Assembly: GCF_033963835.1 (NCBI RefSeq)
Contig: NZ_JAXBME010000005.1
Location: forward strand, 186,001-250,000
Direction: 5' to 3'
From: Cytobacillus sp. IB215665
Lineage (GTDB): Bacteria > Bacillota > Bacilli > Bacillales > SM2101
DNA: 64,000 bases
Shown here: one piece after another, positions 37,121 through 44,628 of the stretch
Numbering within the stretch: position 1 is the first letter of the stretch
How the letters are laid out: every line of letters begins with the position of its first letter
Position numbers and translations under genes: made by a program
The notes under the pieces: model-generated
Database searches by the model: none
Seen by the model: only the letters and a program-made list of their open reading frames with translations
Told to the model about the DNA's origin: nothing

Positions 37121-38632
37121 TCACTCTTTAATAAGTTCTGCTCCCCAAGCATATACAGAATCTGTTGTTCCGTTATAAGCACCTGGCCAAAGCACTACGG
37201 TTACCCCACCATTAGTAGTGAACGGTTTATCAGATGTTACTGAAAAATACTGCCAATCTGTTGTTACTTCAACTTTAATACCAGTAGATTCAGTATTATT
37301 ATGATTTTGAATTTTGATTTGTGCATCATGAGGTTCATCAGCTTTTAGCCAAACACCAAAAGTATATTTGTTCCCATCTGAATTGATATCTACATATTGT
37401 TGAACGCCTTTATTTACACTTGCTGGAGTTAATTTTTGTGCAAGGGTACTATCAGGTGCAGTAACGGAACCGTAGCTAACACTAACATCAGTGTTTGACC
37501 AACTAGAATGGGTAAAATCGTTAATAGAATATTGGTCTAGTAGATTTTGTTCTGGAATTCTCAAGCCATTCTGATAGATTTCTATTGCTCTATAGTCGTC
37601 CGTTGGATAAGTGAAAGTAGTATTTCCAACTTCCACTTCTCCTAAACTATAGTTTTGTAGCGTCTCTTTAGAAGGGTTGATACCCATGACATATAGTTCT
37701 CCAACTAAGTCTTTCACAAGATCTGATGGATAAAAACGATATTCACCTACAAGGTGATATACATTATAAGCGTATGGATCGTCATAGCGTTCTCCAAAAG
37801 TGTGTCTTAGTTGTACGTCATGATTTTCTTGAATACTAATTGAGTGCCCAAAGCTTGTAGTCAATGATGAGCTTAATGATGCTGATATTTTGGCAATTTT
37901 GTCTAGACCTGCTTCGAAGCTAACAGTAGAACCAATTGTTCTACTTAAATCAAATGATTTAGACTTTGTAATTCCTGAAGACTTCGTATCAACAATCGTT
38001 TTTGTTCCACCACTAAAATCAATTTGAGAATCATAAACACGTTCATAATATGCATCTAATATAATAGAAGAGTCATCATTAGCTGGTAGTAAATCTGGAT
38101 TAAGCATTAAAGTCCCATGTTTACCTTGTTCATTTGGTGGCTCATTTAAAATCCCGTTGTAGTAAGAATGGTATTCTCCATCGTTATCTATATATCCTAA
38201 AAATATGTCTCCATCAAAATTAGGGTTGATTTTGTTAAAAAAATTAGAAGTTGGCATGATGAAAGTGCCAAAAATATATGCATAATCACCTAGATAAATA
38301 TCTAAAGGAATAAAATTTAATACTGATCCAGATAGAGTTGTTACACCACCTTGCAATTCTCTTGTGTCTTTTGGAAGACCATAGGTGATGGCATCATAGC
38401 CTTCAAAGATTTCTACTAAATCTGGTACCGGTGCTAAAGGTTGTGCAGGTGATGATGCAGATTTTGAAATGATATTTGATCCGCTTTGAGTAAGTGGAGT
38501 CACGAAAATATTTTCTGTTTGATTCGTTGTTGTATCGCCTTCTGCTGCAAATGACGTGGCAGGTAGAAACGAACTTGTTACTAAACTAGCTGCTAAAGCT
38601 GTAGTAGATAAGAATTTTCCAAATTTGTTCAT
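37121..38632 (-). CDS. Secreted protein, possible aerolysin/ETX-MTX2-type pore former with a C-terminal binding domain
   Basis: A 503-residue protein with a signal peptide ending near TSFAAEG (about 30). Residues 210-310 are rich in alternating Ser/Thr and hydrophobic residues (TKTIVDTKSSGITKSKSFDL, SASLSSSLTTSFGHSISIQE), as in the membrane-inserting strands of aerolysin-like beta-pore-forming toxins. The C-terminal 140 residues (SWSNTDVSVSYGSVTAPDST through VYAWGAELIKE) look like a carbohydrate-binding jelly-roll. AGGAGGT precedes the ATG at 38632. It is monocistronic and has no immunity or neighbouring toxin gene. The toxin role is inference; another cell-surface function is possible. Confidence 0.6.
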   Translation of the reverse strand: MNKFGKFLSTTALAASLVTSSFLPATSFAAEGDTTTNQTENIFVTPLTQSGSNIISKSASSPAQPLAPVPDLVEIFEGYDAITYGLPKDTRELQGGVTTLSGSVLNFIPLDIYLGDYAYIFGTFIMPTSNFFNKINPNFDGDIFLGYIDNDGEYHSYYNGILNEPPNEQGKHGTLMLNPDLLPANDDSSIILDAYYERVYDSQIDFSGGTKTIVDTKSSGITKSKSFDLSRTIGSTVSFEAGLDKIAKISASLSSSLTTSFGHSISIQENHDVQLRHTFGERYDDPYAYNVYHLVGEYRFYPSDLVKDLVGELYVMGINPSKETLQNYSLGEVEVGNTTFTYPTDDYRAIEIYQNGLRIPEQNLLDQYSINDFTHSSWSNTDVSVSYGSVTAPDSTLAQKLTPASVNKGVQQYVDINSDGNKYTFGVWLKADEPHDAQIKIQNHNNTESTGIKVEVTTDWQYFSVTSDKPFTTNGGVTVVLWPGAYNGTTDSVYAWGAELIKE

Positions 38633-39125
38633 TGTGATACCTCCTGTATTAAATTTTACAATGATAACCGGCCTATTAAACTATACCTATCAAACCAACT
38701 TGTTTTTCCTTGCTCCTCTCAAGCTCCTCCTTTGTGAAATCCCTTGTATTGTTGAATTCGATGAAGTAAGTCATGTTGTGTTTACATATTACAACCAAAT
38801 CGTTCAACCAGGAAAAGTCTAAATTTAACGATAATAGCGAAATAATTAATAATTTCTGCTGTTATTCGACTACTTTCGACTTTTTTTATAGTTTGTAATT
38901 AATATATTGATAATAAAAAGTTGTTTGATAGGTGTTGAATGATGGTAACTTAATGTTGGATGGCTGTTATTAGTATCCAAAGATTTAATGATCGTATTTA
39001 TGATTCATTCAATTAAACGATAATACGAACAAGATTAGATTACTTTCTGTGGATCCAATATATTCTTAATCTGTATTTATGCTACAATAAGAATATATGT
39101 TCTTGTTGTAGGGAGGGGCTTTGGT
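38633..39125. other. Divergent intergenic region upstream of the toxin-like gene
   Basis: It holds promoters for the minus-strand secreted protein and the plus-strand nucleotidyltransferase gene. Visible structures are an imperfect hairpin at 38829-38868 (arms CGATAATAGC and GCTGTTATTCG) and an inverted repeat GTTGT..ACAAC at about 38776-38797. No gene is supported. Confidence 0.4.
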
Positions 39126-39692
39126 TTGTTAAGAAATAGAGGGGATATAATTAACCTAATTCAAAACGATACCGAAATGATGGAAATAATAGAAGCTGCT
39201 AGTATATTAGAGCTACCTGAATGGTGGATATGTGCTGGATTTATACGGTCAAAAATCTGGGATACATTGCACGGATTTACTGAAAGGACGAGTACACCAG
39301 ATATTGATGTAATCTATTTTGATGATACACATATTGACGAAGCCCTTGAAAAGAAGCTAGAAGATAAATTAAGCAGTATGTTACCTAATATCCCATGGTC
39401 AGTTAAGAATGAAGCAAGGATGCACATAGTAAATAATCTTCAACCCTACACATCTGCTGAAGATGCTATTTCAAAGTTTCCAGAAACGGCAACTGCTTTG
39501 GGAGTAAAGTTAGATAGACAGAACAATTTAATTCTTACTTCTCCTTATGGAGTAGATGATGTTATCAATATGGAACTGAAGCCAACGCCTTATTTTACAG
39601 AAACTAAAGAACGGGCTACGATTTATGAGGAACGCATAACTAAAAAGAATTGGAAAGGCATTTGGTATAAAATTAAAGTTCATCATATATAA
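39126..39692 (+). CDS. Nucleotidyltransferase family protein (DUF925/COG3575 type)
   Basis: A 188-residue protein. WWICAGFIRSKIWDTLHGF near 33-51 and TPDIDVIYFDD near 57-67 form the nucleotidyltransferase-like active site of this family, and NMELKPTPYF lies near 150. It starts at TTG 39126, seven bases after GGAGGGG. The family occurs widely with unknown substrate. It is distinct from the adenylyltransferase-like gene at 8746. Confidence 0.82.
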   Translation: MLRNRGDIINLIQNDTEMMEIIEAASILELPEWWICAGFIRSKIWDTLHGFTERTSTPDIDVIYFDDTHIDEALEKKLEDKLSSMLPNIPWSVKNEARMHIVNNLQPYTSAEDAISKFPETATALGVKLDRQNNLILTSPYGVDDVINMELKPTPYFTETKERATIYEERITKKNWKGIWYKIKVHHI

Positions 39693-39893
39693 AGCCAATT
39701 AGTAGCCCTACACTAAATAACTCTTTAATCTGTAACCGTTTTGTCTCATACAAAGAAAAAGTTAGTTAGAAAAACTCTTAGTGAATGGCTGTTGTTTAAT
39801 AGATTGTTTGTTAATGAATTGATAAATTTTTAAATATTTTTAATATTGAATATGCATAAGCAACTTTAGATTGGATGGAGGTTTAATAGAAAA

Positions 39894-40058
39894 ATGAGTG
39901 AAATCATCTTACTCTCTATATTTGCTTTTTTATTATTGACATACAAATATGTTATGGAATTTAGGAACAAGGATGTAGCAAAAAATAACAAACTAATTGC
40001 ATGGTTATTGTATAGCGTTAGCATTGTCGGGTTAGTTGCAGTAAATATACTACTTTAA
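39894..40058 (+). CDS. Small two-helix membrane protein, 54 residues
   Basis: ATG at 39894 is preceded by GGAGG and opens 54 codons to TAA 40056. The product has two hydrophobic helices (IILLSIFAFLLLTY and LIAWLLYSVSIVGLVAVNILL) joined by a charged loop (KYVMEFRNKDVAKNNK). A Rho-independent terminator follows directly at 40062, so it looks like a complete small transcription unit. The family is not recognised. Confidence 0.65.
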   Translation: MSEIILLSIFAFLLLTYKYVMEFRNKDVAKNNKLIAWLLYSVSIVGLVAVNILL

Positions 40059-40061
40059 TAT

Positions 40062-40090
40062 GATCTCTTTTTGAGATCTTTTATTTTGCA
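40062..40090 (+). terminator. Terminator of the 54-residue protein gene
   Basis: GATCTC (40062-40067) pairs with GAGATC (40073-40078), followed by TTTTATTTT. Confidence 0.75.
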
Positions 40091-40275
40091 GCTTTTCGTA
40101 GAATTTACAACAGTTAACGTTCTGCAAGGGTAGTTCATTATTTAATTTTAGCAACAAAGTATACCAAAAGAGCTTACTTATAATAATTACTTGCAAAAAT
40201 ATATCCAAGATAAACAAATCCAATAGTATAGTTAGTTGAGTTATAGCAATAACAGCTTCAGAAAGGGTGGTTATA

Positions 40276-40908
40276 TTGATTAAACATGTTATATTCGATT
40301 TTGATGGAACACTTGTCAAATCAAGAGATTTAGCAGTATCACTTTTTAATGAACTCTCATCAAAATATGGATATCGGAAAATGAGCAAAGATGAGGTTGA
40401 GTACATGAGTACTTTATCAATAAAAGAAAGATGTAAAATGTTAGGGGTATCATGGTATAAATTGCCTTTAGTAGTTTATGATATGAAATCAAACTACAAT
40501 GCAAGAATAAATGAATTAATAGTGGTAGAAGGTATAAAACATCTTCTAATGAACTTAAAAGAACGGAAATACAAACTGGACATTATCTCTTCCAATAATG
40601 AAGAGAACATAAGAACGTTTTTAATAGAAAATAATATTGATGTATTTGATAACGTATTTTGTACAAAATCATTATTTCAAAAAAATTTAACACTAAAAAA
40701 ATTGTTGAAGCGGCTCGAGTTAAAGAACAGTGAAGTTTTATACATATGTGATGAAATTCGTGATATACCTCCTTGTAAGGAGCTAGGTGTTACATCTGTT
40801 GCTGTTACTTGGGGGTACGACGCAAGACAAAGTTTGGAGATGGAAAGACCTGACTTTATTATAAATAAACCTACCGAACTATTAACTATCCTTGATAAGG
40901 AAGCGTAG
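40276..40908 (+). CDS. HAD-superfamily hydrolase
   Basis: A 210-residue phosphatase-like protein. Motif I is VIFDFDGTLVKS at residues 5-16 with nucleophile Asp, motif II lies in LDIISSNNEEN (Ser/Thr), motif III is a Lys in KSLFQKNLTLKKLL, and motif IV is LYICDEIRDIPPCKE near 150. It resembles PGP/phosphoglycolate-type phosphatases. I use the TTG at 40276 behind AAAGGG; a GTG three codons earlier overlaps that ribosome site. Confidence 0.85.
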   Translation: MIKHVIFDFDGTLVKSRDLAVSLFNELSSKYGYRKMSKDEVEYMSTLSIKERCKMLGVSWYKLPLVVYDMKSNYNARINELIVVEGIKHLLMNLKERKYKLDIISSNNEENIRTFLIENNIDVFDNVFCTKSLFQKNLTLKKLLKRLELKNSEVLYICDEIRDIPPCKELGVTSVAVTWGYDARQSLEMERPDFIINKPTELLTILDKEA

Positions 40909-40994
40909 CTTGTTGTTCTTCCTAGAAAGGCTTAAAGAAGTAATTTGGTAATAATTACATTATATAAAATGGTTTTATGCTAAGCTTATTAAAA

Positions 40995-41145
40995 GGCTCT
41001 TTTTGTAAACTTTGCTGCTATTATTACAAATCACAAAAAGTTCAAAGTGGTAGAATACAACATGCTACAAAACAACATGCTACAAAACTTAAGTTGTATC
41101 GTTTTTAATTGATAGTATGCAAAACAACAAATAATATGAAAACAG
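40995..41145 (+). repeat. Dispersed MITE-like element, copy 7
   Basis: It begins GGCTCTTTTTGTAAACTTTG and ends AATATGAAAACAG. The middle contains a tandem ACAACATGCTACAAA duplication (about 41058-41087). It lies just upstream of the Nudix gene, which has copy 8 in the opposite orientation on its other side. Confidence 0.65.
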
Positions 41146-41192
41146 TATATTTATAGGGACATTGAATATGTTGTTTTTTGAAAGGAAAGTAT

Positions 41193-41684
41193 ATGAACAA
41201 CCATATTTTTGTAAATTGGGAAGGACATCACGTAAAACTTTCATGGTTACCAACGGTACATATACAAGACGTTAAACAAATTACAAGTGCACATGGTTAT
41301 TGTTTTAGCGAAGGTAAAATTCTGTTAGTGGATGTAAAAGGTCGAGGATTTAATATACCAGGTGGGCATGTAGAGGATGGAGAATCACCTGAGGAAGCGT
41401 TTCATAGAGAAGCATTTGAGGAAGGTTATGTGAAAGGTAAGGTAGCGTATATTGGAGCAATTGAAGTAAGTCACGAACATAACCCACTCTTTAAGCATGG
41501 TGGAAAGTATCCTCTTGTTGGCTATCAAATGTTTTATCGAATGGACATAGAAGAGTGTTTTCCTTTCCAAAGAGAGAATGAAACTTCCTCACGCATTTGG
41601 GTAGAACCAGAGGAAATACCATATGTAATGAATGACCATGAACTTTCTTTACAAGTATTAAATGAAGCATTAAATAAAAGGTAA
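41193..41684 (+). CDS. Nudix hydrolase
   Basis: A 163-residue pyrophosphatase. The Nudix box GHVEDGESPEEAFHREAFEE is complete near 60-80 (GX5EX7REUXEEXG pattern). I use ATG 41193 behind GAAAGGA; the TTG five codons earlier contains that site. It would hydrolyse a nucleoside diphosphate linked to another moiety; the substrate is unknown. The gene is bracketed by two oppositely oriented copies of the dispersed element. Confidence 0.88.
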   Translation: MNNHIFVNWEGHHVKLSWLPTVHIQDVKQITSAHGYCFSEGKILLVDVKGRGFNIPGGHVEDGESPEEAFHREAFEEGYVKGKVAYIGAIEVSHEHNPLFKHGGKYPLVGYQMFYRMDIEECFPFQRENETSSRIWVEPEEIPYVMNDHELSLQVLNEALNKR

Positions 41685-41712
41685 AAAAAGTGAAAGAATT
41701 ATAATACGATGA

Positions 41713-41865
41713 CAACTGTATAAACTTCTTAAGATTTGGCTATTTTAGCATTGACATAACTAGAGTTCGTGGCATCTTTTCTTCTGTACAATGATGACTA
41801 ACAATATAAAACCATCTTTATAATACTAATTTGATAACAATAGCAACTAGGTTTTAAAAAAAGCC
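41713..41865 (-). repeat. Dispersed MITE-like element, copy 8 (minus orientation)
   Basis: On the minus strand it reads AGGCTTTTTTTAAAACC at the left, GTTGCTATTGTTATC, GATGGTTTTATATTGTTAGT, and the core CAGAAGAAAAGATGCCACGA. This is the closest match to copy 1. The right end near 41713 is diverged. Confidence 0.65.
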
Positions 41866-41941
41866 TCTATATAAAGTTGCAATGAATGGAAAACAATCTA
41901 CATGAATGAAAATATAGAAAACTATTAGTGGAGATGGTAGA

Positions 41942-42457
41942 ATGCTTGGTTTACCAAAAGGTGAAGTATTTTTAATTCCTTGGACTGAAAAGTGGGAAAG
42001 TGAGTTTTTAACTGAAAAAGAATGTATAGAAGGTACAATAGGGAGTTATGTGATAGAGATACATCATATTGGTAGTACAGCAGTTGAACATTTAAGTGCT
42101 AAACCAATTATTGATATAGCTATTGAAATTAAGAGCTTTTCAGATGGTGAGTACTGTGTTGAACCATTAGCAGCACTGGGTTATTCATGTAAAGGGACGA
42201 ATATTTTGCCAGATAGATATTATTATAATAAGGGGGAACCAAGAACACACCAAATTCATATGTATCAAGCTGGAAATAAATATTTGCATGAACAGTTGTT
42301 TTTTAGAGATTATTTAAGAAGTAACGAAAAATTGAGAAGCGAGTATGAACAGCTTAAAAAAAGCTTAGCAAACAAAAATAAAGGTAATAAATATAAATAT
42401 GCACAAGAAAAAACTAATTTTATACATTCTATACTTGAGAATCAATTACATAGTTAA
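41942..42457 (+). CDS. GrpB family protein (UPF0157)
   Basis: A 171-residue nucleotidyltransferase-fold protein. IHHIGSTAVEHLSAKPIIDI near 41-60 is the family signature, with HQIHMYQAGN near 109. As I recall, similar domains are fused to dephospho-CoA kinase in some organisms; the biochemical role is unsettled. GGAGATGGTAG precedes the ATG at 41942. It is monocistronic. Confidence 0.88.
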   Translation: MLGLPKGEVFLIPWTEKWESEFLTEKECIEGTIGSYVIEIHHIGSTAVEHLSAKPIIDIAIEIKSFSDGEYCVEPLAALGYSCKGTNILPDRYYYNKGEPRTHQIHMYQAGNKYLHEQLFFRDYLRSNEKLRSEYEQLKKSLANKNKGNKYKYAQEKTNFIHSILENQLHS

Positions 42458-42664
42458 TTAAGGTTAAAAAGTGGTGCCTTTAGGAGAGGGAATGTCGAAA
42501 GTCATATTATTATTGGTTACAGAAGTAGTTCGATTTTAAAGAAACTTACAACTACTAATGAAACTGAAGAAGAGTGAATCTATGAAGTTTTAGCCTTTTT
42601 GTTAGCAATCGGATTAGGGGTCTTGTTTGCTTTTAATCCTACTAAAGATAACTATGCAGGTTGA

Positions 42665-42707
42665 AATAAAACAAGTGTTGATGAGCATAATCAACACTTG
42701 TTTTATT
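42665..42707. terminator. Bidirectional terminator between grpB and tetR
   Basis: AATAAAACAAGTGTTGAT (42665-42682) and ATCAACACTTGTTTTATT (42690-42707) form a perfect 18-bp stem with A/T tails. The gap before it (42458-42664) contains a start-less hydrophobic frame (EVLAFLLAIGLGVLFAFNPT) that may be debris. Confidence 0.85.
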
Positions 42708-42715
42708 AACGTTTT

Positions 42716-43282
42716 TTAAAGATTTGTTAATAAGTTGTCTACCATTGAATCATATTGCGCGAAGTTTCCAGAAGTCCTTACTAACAGGGGAGCACCTTGT
42801 GCAACCGCCAAGAATAAGCGTGCTTGATCTCGTAAAGCATCAGCTTGTATAGGATTTTCAGTTGCTCTTTTTTCAGCTAACACATTTTCAAGCCATTTTT
42901 CATTATCAACAAAAAATCGGTTGATATTAACACGTATTTCCTCTGGAAAGGAAGAAATTTCTGCTGCCATCATCGTACATAAACAAATTTTTGAGTTGTT
43001 GTCTAGAGTATTACGGTACAGTTGGAAAAAAGCTTTAAGTTTTTTTACAGGGTCATTGTACTGTTGATCTATTTGGAAAAGATCATTAAGAAAGTCCTTG
43101 TGGTATTGCTGTAGAACAGCTTGGACCAATTCTTTTTTTGATGGAAAATAGTAATGAATACTTGCCTTTTTAATACCGACCTGCTCGGCAATATCAGCAT
43201 AGCTAAAGCCGTTATAACCGTGTTTCTGAATAAGATACTGACCGACTTCTAATATTTTTTGTAATGTAGTTTTATTGTCCAT
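42716..43282 (-). CDS. TetR/AcrR-family transcriptional regulator
   Basis: A 188-residue repressor. The N-terminal helix-turn-helix is GFSYADIAEQVGIKKASIHYYFPSKK (residues 25-50), and the C-terminal ligand domain is helical with an LCTMMAAEISSFP segment typical of the AcuR/TetR_C_7-like group. It is divergent from the DsbA-family gene at 43419, with a palindrome at 43290 in between, so it probably controls itself and that gene. The inducer is unknown. Confidence 0.88.
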   Translation of the reverse strand: MDNKTTLQKILEVGQYLIQKHGYNGFSYADIAEQVGIKKASIHYYFPSKKELVQAVLQQYHKDFLNDLFQIDQQYNDPVKKLKAFFQLYRNTLDNNSKICLCTMMAAEISSFPEEIRVNINRFFVDNEKWLENVLAEKRATENPIQADALRDQARLFLAVAQGAPLLVRTSGNFAQYDSMVDNLLTNL

Positions 43283-43289
43283 ACAAATA

Positions 43290-43307
43290 ATCTACTATCA
43301 AGTAGAT
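43290..43307. promoter_or_regulatory. Likely TetR operator
   Basis: ATCTACTATCAAGTAGAT has 7-bp inverted arms around four bases and lies eight bases before the tetR start. AGTAGT and CTACTTAT just beyond repeat its half-site. A second inverted repeat, ATGAGCA..TGCTCAT (43341-43371), lies nearer the dsbA-like gene. Confidence 0.6.
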
Positions 43308-43418
43308 AAGTAGTCAAATTACAAGCCTACTTATGAATACCTCATGAGCATATCGTAATAATATTTGCTCATACTATGTTATGCTAACATCATAAATACT
43401 ATTATTGAGGTGCAAACG

Positions 43419-44129
43419 ATGAAAATCGAAGTATATTCAGATTTTGTATGTCCATTTTGTTATATAGGAAAAAGACATTTAGAGGATGCATTAGAACGTA
43501 CATCCCTAAAAAATAGAGCTGAAGTATCTTTTAAAAGTTTTGAACTTGATCCAAATTCACCGCGAGATACGAACTTATCTATTCATGAAATTATTGCTAA
43601 CAAATATGGTGTGTCCATTGAACAGGCGAAGCAAAATAATGAAGGGATTCGTAAAAGAGCTGAGGCAGTTGGCTTGGACTTTCGTTTTGAAAACATGGTT
43701 CCCACAAACACGTTTGAAGCTCATCGTTTAGCAAAATATGCTTCGGCTTTTGGTAAGGAAGAGGAATTAAATGAAAAATTATTAAAAGCTTATTTTACCG
43801 ATTCTAAGCATATTGGAGATCATAGCACATTACTTAATATTGCTGAAGATGTTGGGCTTGACCGTGAACAAGCGAAATCAGTATTAGAAAGTGAGCAATA
43901 CAAAGATGATGTTCGCAGTGATGAATCTGAAGCAAGGAGCATTGGGGTTCAAGGTGTGCCATTTTTTGTCATTAATGATAAGTATGCCATATCTGGTGCG
44001 CAACCGACAGAAGTATTTGTTGGTGCATTAGAGAAAGTGCTAGAAGAAGAAAAACAATCAAGCAAACTAACCTCGCTTAATACAGAAAATGCAAAAGGTA
44101 CGTATTGTGATGATAATGGCTGTGAGTGA
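43419..44129 (+). CDS. DsbA-family oxidoreductase (FrnE-like)
   Basis: A 236-residue cytoplasmic thioredoxin-fold protein. The active-site motif CPFC is at residues 11-14 (VYSDFVCPFCYIGKRHLE), with the cis-proline region VQGVPFFVINDKYAISGAQP near 185. The tail TYCDDNGCE adds two cysteines. It has no signal peptide. Family members act as disulfide isomerases or redox enzymes in oxidative or chemical stress. The start is ATG 43419 behind GAGGTG. It is probably repressed by the divergent TetR. Confidence 0.88.
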   Translation: MKIEVYSDFVCPFCYIGKRHLEDALERTSLKNRAEVSFKSFELDPNSPRDTNLSIHEIIANKYGVSIEQAKQNNEGIRKRAEAVGLDFRFENMVPTNTFEAHRLAKYASAFGKEEELNEKLLKAYFTDSKHIGDHSTLLNIAEDVGLDREQAKSVLESEQYKDDVRSDESEARSIGVQGVPFFVINDKYAISGAQPTEVFVGALEKVLEEEKQSSKLTSLNTENAKGTYCDDNGCE

Positions 44130-44170
44130 ACAGCTAAAGATATCTAGCTGAACATTGTATATAGAAACAT

Positions 44171-44260
44171 AAGGAACTTTCGACGTGAATGATACATCCG
44201 ATGATTAACGACTGACATGAAGGATGCAGTTCATTATAAGAAAGTTCCTTTTGTTATTTT
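44171..44260 (+). terminator. Long structured terminator after the DsbA-family gene
   Basis: AAGGAACTTTC (44171-44181) pairs with GAAAGTTCCTT (44240-44250), and TTGTTATTTT follows. Inside the loop ACATCC/GGATGC and AATGA/TCATT can pair too, giving an 80-base hairpin. A diverged fragment of the dispersed element starts at 44264 (GGCGCTTTTCATAAATTTTGC), and nothing else is seen up to 44628. Confidence 0.65.
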
Positions 44261-44628
44261 ATAAGGCGCTTTTCATAAATTTTGCTAATTCTCACCGAAT
44301 TTGCTCCATAAGAAACGGCTCTATATGTGTTAGTCATCATGTTATGTGCTAACATTCGTAGCATTTGTACATAGACTAATTTCTACTTGGAAACCTCAAC
44401 TCATTCAACAGAGTAGTATCAAAGAGAAAAGCTTAATGTTTCCCTTGATTCTTAAATAGGTCAGAAGTGCCGTTTTTACAGCATAAGTGAAAGAATAAGA
44501 GAGTGTAACATGCAAAATCATAGTTCTATCCTCTTAATTTACAATAAATTCTGAAAATTATTTTGTTTTCTAACCTCGATTCCTGTACAATTTTATCAAA
44601 AAAAGAGATTGGAAAAGAGGAGAATAGT

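Noticed and set aside
38556-38822. 88-codon plus-strand frame over the start of the secreted-toxin-like gene
   Set aside because: It overlaps the signal peptide and promoter of a better-supported gene and lacks a ribosome site.
40050-40406. 118-codon minus-strand frame
   Set aside because: It overlaps a terminator and the first part of the HAD gene in antisense, and has no ribosome site or family match.
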